DNA from: an uncultured Gemmatimonadales bacterium
GTDB taxonomy: Bacteria; Gemmatimonadota; Gemmatimonadetes; JACCXV01; JAHWKZ01
DNA length: 64,000 nucleotides
Reading direction: 5' to 3'
Assembly: GCA_947259315.1 (NCBI GenBank)
Contig: CAMYLR010000006.1
Coordinates: 73,687-137,686, forward strand
Shown: one piece after another, positions 56,925 to 64,000 of the stretch
Layout: every line of letters starts with the position of its first letter
Position numbering within the stretch: position 1 is the first letter of the stretch
Notes under the pieces: generated by a model
What the model was told of the DNA's origin: nothing
Databases searched by the model: none
What the model saw: the letters and a program-made list of their open reading frames with translations, nothing else
Position numbers and translations under genes: made by a program

Positions 56925-58421
56925 TCAGCGCCCTAAAGCCGCGGGTTTTTCAACCGCCCGGAATCTGCCCCCGCCGGTACCAGACGCGGGCAGGGAGATA
57001 AAGAAGATCGTCCTTTCATGGGGAACGCTCTCGACCCAGATATCACCATCATTCTCCTCAATGATCGATCGCACAATCGACAATCCCAAACCGGCGCCAG
57101 AACCCTTGGTCGTAAAGAACGGGTCAAAAACCCGCTGCACCTGCTCGGGCGCAATCCCAGATCCATAATCCTTCACCGTGACCCGCACCTTGTCTTCCAC
57201 CTGGTGCCCTCGAACCTCGACCGTACCACCTTCCGATGACGCTTGTATGGCGTTCTTGACGAGGTTCAGTACCGCCCGCTTTATCTGTTCGACGTCTGCG
57301 TGAACGCTGATTTCATCGTCGACCAAATCAACCGAGACCACGACATCCCGGGCTTCCGCTTCCGCCGTCAGCAAGAAGCTCACATCGTCCAGCAGCTCCG
57401 ACAGCGAGAACGGCTCGATGATGGGATGACGCGGGCGCGCGTAGATCAAAAACTCATTGATGATTGTCTTCAGGTGTTGAACTTCGCGGATGATCTTCTC
57501 CAGGTGTGAGCGACGATGATCGTCGGTCGGCAAATCATCCCGCAGAAGACCGGCGAAGATCTCGATGCCACCTAGCGGGTTTCGTATCTCGTGGGCCACG
57601 CCAGCGAGCATCGTCCTAAGATGACGGTCTCGTCTCACGATACCCTTGCGCATGTTCTCCAGGGCATCGCCGAGATACCCGATCTCGTCCTGCGTCTCAA
57701 CGGCGACCGGTTCGGCCATCTCGCCGCGTTCCATCCGTTCAGCGGATTGAACCAGCGCACCGATCGGTTGTGAGAGTGATCGTGCAAATACGACGCCCAC
57801 GATGACCGCAAGTAGGATCGCGATCAGCGAAAGCAGCACCGTCAGCTGCCGGAAGTCATTGAACACTTCGAGAAATGCCAGCGACAGGTCGACCCCAAAT
57901 ACCGCCACCACATCGCGTTCGGTACCCTCTGCGTCGCGATACCCGATGAGCGGCGCAAACGCAGTTTGATACACGACCCCTGATCGATCGGTAAACGGTA
58001 CGGTGAGCACAGCTTCACCGGCGAAGGCGCGGTCGATCTCGGCGCCGTAGTTGTCGAGCTGTGGCGCGACGACGCCGACGTCCATGTCCAGCGAATCGGT
58101 GGAGGCCAGGATCCGATGCTGACGATCGAAGATGTACGCTTCGCGCACACCTAGCCGGTCTTTGATCTGTCGCAGCTGTCCCTGCGCGATAGCTCGTGTT
58201 CGGGGTCCGAGGTCGCCCACCAACACAGTCGTGAGCTCAGGGTCAAAGACGAGGCCGCCAGCCTCGGCTACCGCCAGCAAGCGGTTCTCCATCTCGCGAC
58301 GAACGTGTCCGGTCGCAACCCGGTACCACACGTATGCGCTGGCGACAACGAGCATCGTGACCAGCGCGATGAACGTCACGATGAGCTTGCTGCGGATCTG
58401 TCTGCGGCGTGATCCTGGCAT
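56925..58421 (-). CDS. Membrane sensor histidine kinase
   Basis: 498 residues. One N-terminal membrane helix (VTFIALVTMLVVASAYVWY), a ~160-residue extracytoplasmic single-Cache-like sensor with REAYIFDRQHRILASTDS and a second helix (LLSLIAILLAVIVGVVFA). A HAMP linker follows, then the phospho-acceptor His277 in GVAHEIRNPLGG. The ATPase has N-box LVKNAIQASSEGG, G1 VKDYGSGIAP and GAGLGLSI. It phosphorylates the next gene's NtrC regulator. The ligand is unknown. A promoter with an operator-like repeat lies just upstream. Confidence 0.94.
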   Translation of the reverse strand: MPGSRRRQIRSKLIVTFIALVTMLVVASAYVWYRVATGHVRREMENRLLAVAEAGGLVFDPELTTVLVGDLGPRTRAIAQGQLRQIKDRLGVREAYIFDRQHRILASTDSLDMDVGVVAPQLDNYGAEIDRAFAGEAVLTVPFTDRSGVVYQTAFAPLIGYRDAEGTERDVVAVFGVDLSLAFLEVFNDFRQLTVLLSLIAILLAVIVGVVFARSLSQPIGALVQSAERMERGEMAEPVAVETQDEIGYLGDALENMRKGIVRRDRHLRTMLAGVAHEIRNPLGGIEIFAGLLRDDLPTDDHRRSHLEKIIREVQHLKTIINEFLIYARPRHPIIEPFSLSELLDDVSFLLTAEAEARDVVVSVDLVDDEISVHADVEQIKRAVLNLVKNAIQASSEGGTVEVRGHQVEDKVRVTVKDYGSGIAPEQVQRVFDPFFTTKGSGAGLGLSIVRSIIEENDGDIWVESVPHERTIFFISLPASGTGGGRFRAVEKPAALGR

Positions 58422-58450
58422 CCCTAAGTACCTGCTATCCCCCGATGATA

Positions 58451-58478
58451 AAATTACTTACACCGTCTGGTGTGTCAA
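58451..58478 (-). promoter_or_regulatory. Promoter with internal inverted repeat for the two-component operon
   Basis: On the minus strand, TTGACA (58478-58473) and TAATTT (58456-58451) are 16 bases apart and 30 bases upstream of the kinase start. The spacer holds ACACC-AGAC-GGTGT (58473-58460), a perfect 5-base inverted repeat where a repressor could bind. Confidence 0.6.
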
Positions 58479-58509
58479 AACGCGTGAAGTCAAGTGCGGG
58501 TCGAGGTGA

Positions 58510-59199
58510 CTAATGTGTGAGGGCGTAAACGAAGACGTTGGTACCCATCTCTAGGGCCGCCCGCCGGACATCCGCTGGATCGTCATGCACCTCCGCGTCC
58601 TCCCAACCGTCCCCCAGATCGGTATTGAAAGAGTAAAACACCACCAGCCTCCCATCGTAGAACACCCCGTACCCCTTCGGGGGTCCGCCGGCGTGTTCGT
58701 GGACCTTGGGCAGACCCTCCGTTAGCCCAAACCGGATCCCAAAGATGGGGTGCTGTGGGGGCAGCTCGATCAGCGGCTCATCGGGGAAGATGCGCGCGAT
58801 TTCCCGTCGCAGCGATGGGTCAACGCCGAAGTTGTCGTCGGCGTGCAGCATGCCTCCAGTTGTCAGGTAGGCGCGCAACGCTTCAACCTCTTCGTCGGTC
58901 AGCCGTATCTCGCCGTGACCGGTCAGATACAGAAGTGGGTACCGATCCAGGTCGGGGTCAGTGGCGCGTACGATAGCTTCCCGATCAGCGGTCGGGAGCC
59001 CGACTTCTTCACGGACGAAAGCCAGCAGATTGGGCAACGACGTGGGATTTCCGTACCAGTCACCCGGCTCGTACTGGAGACGAGCGATCGTCAATGAAGT
59101 CGGTGGCGGCGTCAGCGATCGACCACCAAGGCCCTGACCGTGGAGCAACGAACTGGCGAACACCGTGGCCACGACCGCTAGGATCGTCGACCCTCTCAC
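58510..59199 (-). CDS. DUF4159 domain protein
   Basis: 229 residues with a signal peptide (STILAVVATVFASSLLHGQ). The mature part matches DUF4159, a class I glutamine-amidotransferase-like fold: IARLQYEPGDWYGNPTSLPNLL, PLLYLTGHGEIRLTDEEVEALRAYL, GGMLHADDNFGVD, VFYDGRLVVFYSFNTDLGD. In other phyla DUF4159 often sits in operons with MoxR, vWA and DUF4175-like proteins; here a DUF4175-like gene lies 5 kb away and a vWA gene 47 kb away. It overlaps rsmI by 4 bases. Confidence 0.85.
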   Translation of the reverse strand: MRGSTILAVVATVFASSLLHGQGLGGRSLTPPPTSLTIARLQYEPGDWYGNPTSLPNLLAFVREEVGLPTADREAIVRATDPDLDRYPLLYLTGHGEIRLTDEEVEALRAYLTTGGMLHADDNFGVDPSLRREIARIFPDEPLIELPPQHPIFGIRFGLTEGLPKVHEHAGGPPKGYGVFYDGRLVVFYSFNTDLGDGWEDAEVHDDPADVRRAALEMGTNVFVYALTH

Positions 59200-60071
59200 T
59201 CCCCTTCTCCAATGCGATCGTCCGTCCCGTGTACGGCGCGGTAGATCGCATTGCGAGCTGTCGGGTACGCGCAGGCCATGACCTCGACACGATCGCGCGC
59301 GCTCATCGCACTCCCAGCGCGTGACACTTCGAGTCTGGCCAGCGCATCGGGCCAGGGCAGCGCGACTGTGCTTGCGTCAGCCGCACCAGCACCGCCCACG
59401 ACCAACACGCATTCGCCCTTGATCGGTGTCTCGCGGGCCACCAGCCTGTGGCTCACCGCCTTGGCGGCTCCAGTCACAAACTCTTCGTGAAGTTTCGTCA
59501 GCTCACGAGCCAGGCAAACGGGACGCTCGGGAGCCACTTCCGCGATCGCCGCCACCGTAGCGCCAACTCGTTTGGGCGCCTCATAAACGACGATCGTCTC
59601 CGGACGGGTGAGCGTCTCACGCCACCACGATTCCCTCCCGCGGCGTGGAGCAAAGCCCAAGAACGCGAAGCGATCGGTCGGCAAACCGCTGGCTGCGAGC
59701 GCGATCAAAAACGCACTCGGTCCGGGGACGGGAACGACCTCGATGTCGCGCTCTCTTGCGGCAACGACGAGTCGATAACCGGGGTCCTGAATCGCCGGCA
59801 TCCCCGCATCGGTAACCAGCGCAACATCGTCTCCGGTTTCGAGTCGAGTAATTACCTTTGGAAGCGCTGTCTCGATGTTGTGATCGTGATAGGTGATGAC
59901 ATCCGGCACCGGGACGTCGAGCCACGCGTAGAGCCGGCGACACGTTCGCGTATCCTCACAAGCCACTGCCGCCACTTCGGCCAGTACCTGCCGAGCTCGA
60001 GACGTCATGTCGCCACGATTCCCGATGGGTGTCCCCACCAGGTACAGCTTCGCCGGTTCGCCAACCTTCAT
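59196..60071 (-). CDS. rsmI: 16S rRNA (cytidine1402-2'-O)-methyltransferase RsmI
   Basis: 291 residues of the tetrapyrrole-methylase-like fold, methylating the ribose of C1402. Landmarks are LYLVGTPIGNRGDMTSRA, VACEDTRTCRRL, YHDHN, ALVTDAGMPAIQDPGYRL and VVPVPGPSAFLIALAASGLP. Full length. It overlaps murA upstream (ATGA) and DUF4159 downstream. Confidence 0.95.
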   Translation of the reverse strand: MKVGEPAKLYLVGTPIGNRGDMTSRARQVLAEVAAVACEDTRTCRRLYAWLDVPVPDVITYHDHNIETALPKVITRLETGDDVALVTDAGMPAIQDPGYRLVVAARERDIEVVPVPGPSAFLIALAASGLPTDRFAFLGFAPRRGRESWWRETLTRPETIVVYEAPKRVGATVAAIAEVAPERPVCLARELTKLHEEFVTGAAKAVSHRLVARETPIKGECVLVVGGAGAADASTVALPWPDALARLEVSRAGSAMSARDRVEVMACAYPTARNAIYRAVHGTDDRIGEGE

Positions 60072-61348
60072 TCCGGTTCACGACGGATCGCCGCTCCAAG
60101 CTGGAGCAAGCGCTCATCGATACGCTCGTACCCGCGATCGATCTGCGCGATGTTCTGAATGACGGATTCTCCGGAAGCTGCCAACGCGGCTATCAACAAC
60201 GCCATGCCAGCGCGAATGTCGGGGCTCGATATGCGCTCGCCAACCAGCGGTGTCGGGCCGCTCACCACGGCTCGATGCGGATCGCAAAGGACGATTCGGG
60301 CACCCATCGTCAGGAGTCGATCGACAAAGAACAGTCGGCTCTCGAACATCTTCTCGTGAATCAGAACCGTGCCCTCGGCTTGCGTCGCCACGACGAGAAA
60401 GATCGAAGTCAGATCTGCTGGGAGCCCGGGCCACGGGGCGTCATCGATCTTCGGGATCGCACCGCCGGCATCGTCGACAACCCGGAGCCTCTGACCCGCC
60501 CGTACGTGGACATCGTCGCCGTCTACATCGATCTCGACACCCAACCGCTGGTAGCAGAGCCTGATCATGGCCAAGTTGGCGACGCCCGCGTTCTTGATCG
60601 TCAGCGCGCCGTCGGTAACCGCGGCCAACCCAACAAACGAGCCAACTTCGATATGGTCGGGCTGCAGTTGGTGCTCTGTTCCGCCCAACTCATTGACGCC
60701 ACGGATCTCCAGATGATTGGTGCCAGTCCCTCGGATATCCGCACCCATTTCGGTCAACATCCGACAGAGTCCCTGGACGTGGGGTTCCGAGGCGGCATTT
60801 GCGATGCGGGTTGTTCCCGTCGCCCGCACGGCCGCCATGATCGCGTTCTCCGTTCCCATGACACTGGTCTCGTCGAGAAAGACATCCGCCCCAGTCAGCC
60901 CGCGCGGGGCCCGGATCACGTATTTCCTATCTTTGACTTCGACCTCCGCGCCGAGCGCACGGAACGCCAGCAAATGAGTATCGACGCGGCGTTGCCCGAT
61001 TCTGTCACCACCGGGTGCCGGCAGATGCACTTCGCCACGGCGTGCCAGTAGCGGCCCCGCGAGCAGGAACGAACCGCGAATCCGTCCCGCCAAATCACCC
61101 GGAATAGGGCCTGCGTAACCGGGCTCAATGATGCACTCATTTGGGGTCTTGTCTTCGACTGTACAGCCCACGGCCTTGAGCAATTCGATCATCGTCCGGA
61201 TATCGCTGACATCAGGGATCGAGGTCAACCGAACCGGTCCGTCCGCCAAGAGGGTCGCTGCTAGACACGGTAACGCCTCGTTCTTGTTCCCGGCCGGGGT
61301 CATCGTTCCACTTATCGGTCGACCGCCGGTAACGATGAACTTCTCCAC
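60068..61348 (-). CDS. murA: UDP-N-acetylglucosamine 1-carboxyvinyltransferase with Asp115
   Basis: First committed step of peptidoglycan synthesis, transferring enolpyruvate to UDP-GlcNAc. 426 residues from the GTG at 61348; the frame is open to 61411 but that is in prmC. Lys22 (GNKNEALPC) and Arg120 are present. The active-site loop reads APGGDRIGQRRVD: residue 115 is Asp (codon at 61006-61004) where most bacteria have the Cys that fosfomycin alkylates. Asp at this position is known in Mycobacterium, Chlamydia and Borrelia and keeps the enzyme active, so intrinsic fosfomycin resistance is expected. Confidence 0.96.
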   Translation of the reverse strand: MEKFIVTGGRPISGTMTPAGNKNEALPCLAATLLADGPVRLTSIPDVSDIRTMIELLKAVGCTVEDKTPNECIIEPGYAGPIPGDLAGRIRGSFLLAGPLLARRGEVHLPAPGGDRIGQRRVDTHLLAFRALGAEVEVKDRKYVIRAPRGLTGADVFLDETSVMGTENAIMAAVRATGTTRIANAASEPHVQGLCRMLTEMGADIRGTGTNHLEIRGVNELGGTEHQLQPDHIEVGSFVGLAAVTDGALTIKNAGVANLAMIRLCYQRLGVEIDVDGDDVHVRAGQRLRVVDDAGGAIPKIDDAPWPGLPADLTSIFLVVATQAEGTVLIHEKMFESRLFFVDRLLTMGARIVLCDPHRAVVSGPTPLVGERISSPDIRAGMALLIAALAASGESVIQNIAQIDRGYERIDERLLQLGAAIRREPE

Positions 61349-61364
61349 GTGTCTTCCCTTTCGA

Positions 61365-62249
61365 TCAGTCGGCGAGCGCCAAAACCCCGCGCTCAATCCC
61401 GTTGTGGTCACGGTAGGTTGAAAGATGCTCTAATCCAGCGCTGGCGGCGATCAATTCGCGTACACCAGCCGCCTGGCCGGCACCAACCTCTAGCGCCAAC
61501 AGTCCCGCCGGGCGCAGACGTTCGGCGGCCGCCGTCACAATCACAGCCAACGCCTCATCGCCTCGCGGCCCGGCAAACAGCGCCGCCTCCGGTTCCCAGT
61601 CGACGACCTGTGGCTCGAGCAATGCTCGCTCCTCATCGGCAAGGTATGGTGGGTTCGCAACTATCGCATCCACGCGGAGTCTGGGATCGAGCGCGGCTAA
61701 TCCATCAGCCACCACCCATCGCGTCCGCTGGACTCGGTTTCGCTCGGCGTTTCCGCGCGCAACCACGATCGCGCCGGGGCTCGAATCGATCCCCAAGATA
61801 TAGTCGAGATCGTCCAGCTCTTGAGCCAGAGCAGAAGCGATCGCGCCCGATCCGGTGCCAACGTCGATCAACCGCCAGCCGCCGCTCGGGACACGGCCGC
61901 ACCGGCTTTCCGCGCGGGCCCACTCGAGCACCTCGTCCACCAGTTGCTCAGTTTCCGGCCGAGGGATCAAGACGCGCGAATCAACCGCCAACTCGAGTTC
62001 GCGAAACCCTGTTTTACCAGTTATGTACTCGATCGGTTCGTGCGTGGATCGGCGACGGACATGTCCGCGGTAAGCATCGATTTCACTGGCGGTAAGCGGA
62101 CGATCAAAATCGAGATAGAGATCCAACCGTCGGCAACCGAGCACATCGGCCAGCAAGTACTCCGCGGACAATCGAGGTGCGGGGATGCTACGCTTCTGAA
62201 AGTACTCGGTGGTAGTGCGAACCAGCGTCAATACCGTCCAGCTCGCCAT
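61365..62249 (-). CDS. prmC: Peptide chain release factor N5-glutamine methyltransferase PrmC
   Basis: 294 residues from the ATG at 62249 (TAGGAGC ribosome site); a longer frame to 62393 overlaps the upstream paralogue. It methylates the Gln of the GGQ motif in release factors. It has the N-terminal helical domain, RPETEQLVDEVL, SAM motif I DVGTGSGAIASALA and the catalytic ANPPYL (NPPY). Placement near prfA and murA is typical. It is 16 bases downstream of a divergent paralogue. Confidence 0.95.
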   Translation of the reverse strand: MASWTVLTLVRTTTEYFQKRSIPAPRLSAEYLLADVLGCRRLDLYLDFDRPLTASEIDAYRGHVRRRSTHEPIEYITGKTGFRELELAVDSRVLIPRPETEQLVDEVLEWARAESRCGRVPSGGWRLIDVGTGSGAIASALAQELDDLDYILGIDSSPGAIVVARGNAERNRVQRTRWVVADGLAALDPRLRVDAIVANPPYLADEERALLEPQVVDWEPEAALFAGPRGDEALAVIVTAAAERLRPAGLLALEVGAGQAAGVRELIAASAGLEHLSTYRDHNGIERGVLALAD

Positions 62250-62265
62250 TAAACGAGCCGAGCTC

Positions 62266-63159
62266 CTAGGCGTGGACGGCCAGGATCGCGTCCTCTTCTC
62301 CGTCATCGTCCTCGAGAATCCACTTGATCTCCAGCGGGTGATCGGGATCCTCGTTGACATAATCCTCCAGACCGGGGATCTGCTCATCGTCAACCTGTAT
62401 CGCGATCAATCCGCCCGGTCGCAGCCGAAGCGCTGCCTCATCCAACAGATGGCGCACGAGCTCGTCGCCGCTGGGTTCGCCAAAGAACGTCTTGAGAGGC
62501 TCCCACTTGAGGCTTTCCTTGGTCAAATACTCCTCGTCGCCGGGATTCAAGTATGGCGGGACGGCACAGATGATGTCGAAGCACGGCTCCGGCCGAAACG
62601 CCGACAGCCAATCGGCCGCCATCGGCTGGACTCTGTCGGCGACTCTGTGTCGGGCAGCGTTGCGCTGAATCAGATCAAGGGCCGTGGGATCGATGTCGAC
62701 ACAAACCACGTGGTCGGGTTGAATCGGGCCCATCGCTAGCGAAACCCCCAGTGCCCCGCAGCCGGCCCCCAGATCCGCAATCCGCCAACTGTCGCGAGGA
62801 ACAGCGCGCTCCTCGACCCACTCCTCGATTTCATCACAGAGCTCTTCGGATTGAAATCGGGGCAGGAACACGCCGTGCCGGATTTCCATGAGCTCATCAC
62901 GAAAGTCGGTTACCCCAACGATGTATGGGTACGGTTCGTGTTGCTCGCGCCGTTCGACCAGCTCCCAAAACCGTCGCGCCGCATCGGGATTGACTGTCTC
63001 GTCTCCAAGTTCGTCCAGATCGTCAGGATCCTCGACCCCCAACACGTGTGCCAGCAGCCAAAGCACGCTTGTGTCGGGGAACTCGACCTTGCGCTTCTTC
63101 AACCGCTTCTCGGCTTGGTCCAGCAGTCGATCGACCGTGACGGCGGGAGCGGCCTTCAT
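62266..63159 (-). CDS. Divergent PrmC/HemK paralogue lacking NPPY Asn
   Basis: 297 residues, tandem to prmC and overlapping prfA by 4 bases (ATGA). The SAM fold is kept: [18 protein letters not shown] (motif I) and [16 protein letters not shown]. The catalytic NPPY is [12 protein letters not shown], with Val (codon 62562-62560) in place of the Asn that contacts the target Gln. RPETE is replaced by LPRFQSEEL. The C-terminus is acidic ([13 protein letters not shown]). It may be a non-catalytic partner, or have a new substrate; simple decay is less likely because the frame and fold are intact. Confidence 0.85.
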   Translation of the reverse strand: MKAAPAVTVDRLLDQAEKRLKKRKVEFPDTSVLWLLAHVLGVEDPDDLDELGDETVNPDAARRFWELVERREQHEPYPYIVGVTDFRDELMEIRHGVFLPRFQSEELCDEIEEWVEERAVPRDSWRIADLGAGCGALGVSLAMGPIQPDHVVCVDIDPTALDLIQRNAARHRVADRVQPMAADWLSAFRPEPCFDIICAVPPYLNPGDEEYLTKESLKWEPLKTFFGEPSGDELVRHLLDEAALRLRPGGLIAIQVDDEQIPGLEDYVNEDPDHPLEIKWILEDDDGEEDAILAVHA

Positions 63160-64000
63160 CCCGAGATCCGCTCGGCCTGATCAGCCAACACCAAGGCTTC
63201 GACTAGCTCCTCCAGATCGCCATCCAGCACGCCGTCGAGCTTGTACAGCGTCAGATTGATGCGGTGGTCGGTCACACGACCCTGCGGAAAGTTGTAGGTC
63301 CGGATCTTTGCGCTTCGGTCACCGGTACCCACCTGTGCCTTGCGGCTCTGGGCACGCTCGGCCTGCTGTTCCGCGATCCGGCGATCGAGCAGGCGGCTCC
63401 TCAAGACCTTGAGCGCTTTGGCCTTGTTCTTGTGCTGGCTCTTCTCATCCTGGCACTGAACGACCACGCCCGACGGCACGTGCGTGATTCGCACCGCGGA
63501 GTCAGTCGTATTGACGCTCTGTCCGCCGGGACCGGACGACCGAAACACATCGATCTTTAGATCGTTTTCATCGATCTCCACATCGACCTCCTCGGCCTCA
63601 GGCAGAACGGCGACAGTCGCAGCCGAGGTGTGAATCCGCCCCTGCGACTCGGTTTGGGGCACCCGTTGCACCCGATGGACGCCGCTCTCGTGGCGAAGTA
63701 CACCAAACGCACCATCGCCGTGGACGAGCGCGACCGCCTCGCGCACCCCACCGGAGTCAGAGGGCGAGACGTCGATCAGCTCGATGCGCCATCCGTGCCG
63801 TTCAGCGTACCGCGTGTACATGCGCAAGAGCTCGCTCGCAAACAGCGTCGCTTCCTCACCACCGGTTCCCGCTCGGACCTCGATCATCGCGTCTTTGTCA
63901 TCCAGCGGATCACGAGGGACCAAGAGCCGGTGCAGCTCATCGGCCAGCTCCTTGACCTCGGATTCGAGCTCCGGGATCTCCGCCCGGGCCAACTCTTTCA
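63156..64000 (-). CDS. prfA: Peptide chain release factor 1 (5' end cut by window edge)
   Basis: Translation terminator at UAG and UAA. The window holds about 280 C-terminal residues; the frame continues past 64000. The tripeptide anticodon is PQT in [17 protein letters not shown] (PxT marks RF1, not RF2). The catalytic GGQ is in [17 protein letters not shown]. The rest ([29 protein letters not shown]) is standard. Two PrmC-type methylases follow directly. Confidence 0.97.
   Translation of the reverse strand, partial: KELARAEIPELESEVKELADELHRLLVPRDPLDDKDAMIEVRAGTGGEEATLFASELLRMYTRYAERHGWRIELIDVSPSDSGGVREAVALVHGDGAFGVLRHESGVHRVQRVPQTESQGRIHTSAATVAVLPEAEEVDVEIDENDLKIDVFRSSGPGGQSVNTTDSAVRITHVPSGVVVQCQDEKSQHKNKAKALKVLRSRLLDRRIAEQQAERAQSRKAQVGTGDRSAKIRTYNFPQGRVTDHRINLTLYKLDGVLDGDLEELVEALVLADQAERISG

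Noticed and set aside
1-64000. CRISPR arrays, insertion sequences or prophage
   Set aside because: No regularly spaced repeats, transposase or phage genes were found on either strand.

Overview
The window is about 61-62% GC, densely coded, and almost all of it is transcribed from the minus strand. Only two genes face the other way: an MFS transporter at 13.1-14.5 kb and a small lipoprotein at 21.7-22.2 kb. Genes are packed into long runs with 1-4 base ATGA/GTGA stop-start overlaps and many GTG starts. Gene content is that of a free-living, heterotrophic Gram-negative bacterium: lipoproteins, an outer-membrane barrel and peptidoglycan synthesis. A signature-like glycine-proline lipoprotein, a C4 zinc-ribbon coiled-coil protein, a Minf_1886-type protein, DUF4159 and a DUF4175-like protein point to Gemmatimonadota or a neighbouring FCB/PVC-type phylum. 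That assignment is inference. No phage, IS element or CRISPR array was seen.

Layout from low to high coordinates. (1) 0-12.3 kb: ddl (cut by the window edge), inositol monophosphatase, proS, a sugar-dehydrogenase-like lipoprotein, selA, an Ig-like lipoprotein, valS, a large vWA membrane protein and a Nudix hydrolase. (2) 12.3-14.5 kb: rex, a strong Rex operator and promoter, and a divergent UMF1-type MFS transporter. (3) 14.5-21.5 kb: rsmA, a STAS protein, an aminotransferase, coaD, rsmD, recJ, the RNase P RNA gene, an RNase HI and a zinc-ribbon coiled-coil protein with a terminator-bearing leader. (4) 21.5-25.6 kb: the most accessory-looking stretch, with two related small lipoproteins, a membrane-anchored CHAT protease-like protein, a SnoaL-like lipoprotein, a decayed HAF-repeat-like fragment and two tRNAs. 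(5) 25.7-34.7 kb: a macromolecular-synthesis cluster (yqeY, mutS2, dnaG, rpoD), then HIT, HAD, zinc ribbon, Minf_1886, Hsp20 and YigZ. (6) 34.7-47.4 kb: glyA, rpiB and a catabolic block (leucine dehydrogenase, two acyl-CoA dehydrogenases, 3-hydroxyacyl-CoA dehydrogenase, thiolase, a flavoprotein, an MBL hydrolase, methylmalonyl-CoA mutase in two subunits, MeaB). (7) 47.4-58.4 kb: an envelope block with a Tat-exported protein, a repeat protein, a DUF4175-like membrane protein, an outer-membrane barrel, a periplasmic coiled-coil protein and an NtrC-type two-component system. (8) 58.5-64 kb: DUF4159, rsmI, murA, prmC, a degenerate prmC paralogue and prfA (cut by the window edge).

How it works together: block 6 forms a coherent route from branched-chain amino acids or fatty acids through acyl-CoA oxidation to acetyl-CoA and propionyl/methylmalonyl-CoA. 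Block 8 couples release factor 1 to its glutamine methylase. Block 7 links a sigma-54-type regulator to exported structural proteins.

Most notable observations: a PrmC paralogue that has lost the catalytic Asn of NPPY; a MurA with Asp instead of the fosfomycin target Cys at residue 115; the CHAT-transmembrane protein in a small accessory island; a pseudogene fragment with HAF-repeat sense; a candidate attenuator leader; a textbook Rex operator; and strong over-representation of the palindrome CGATCG.
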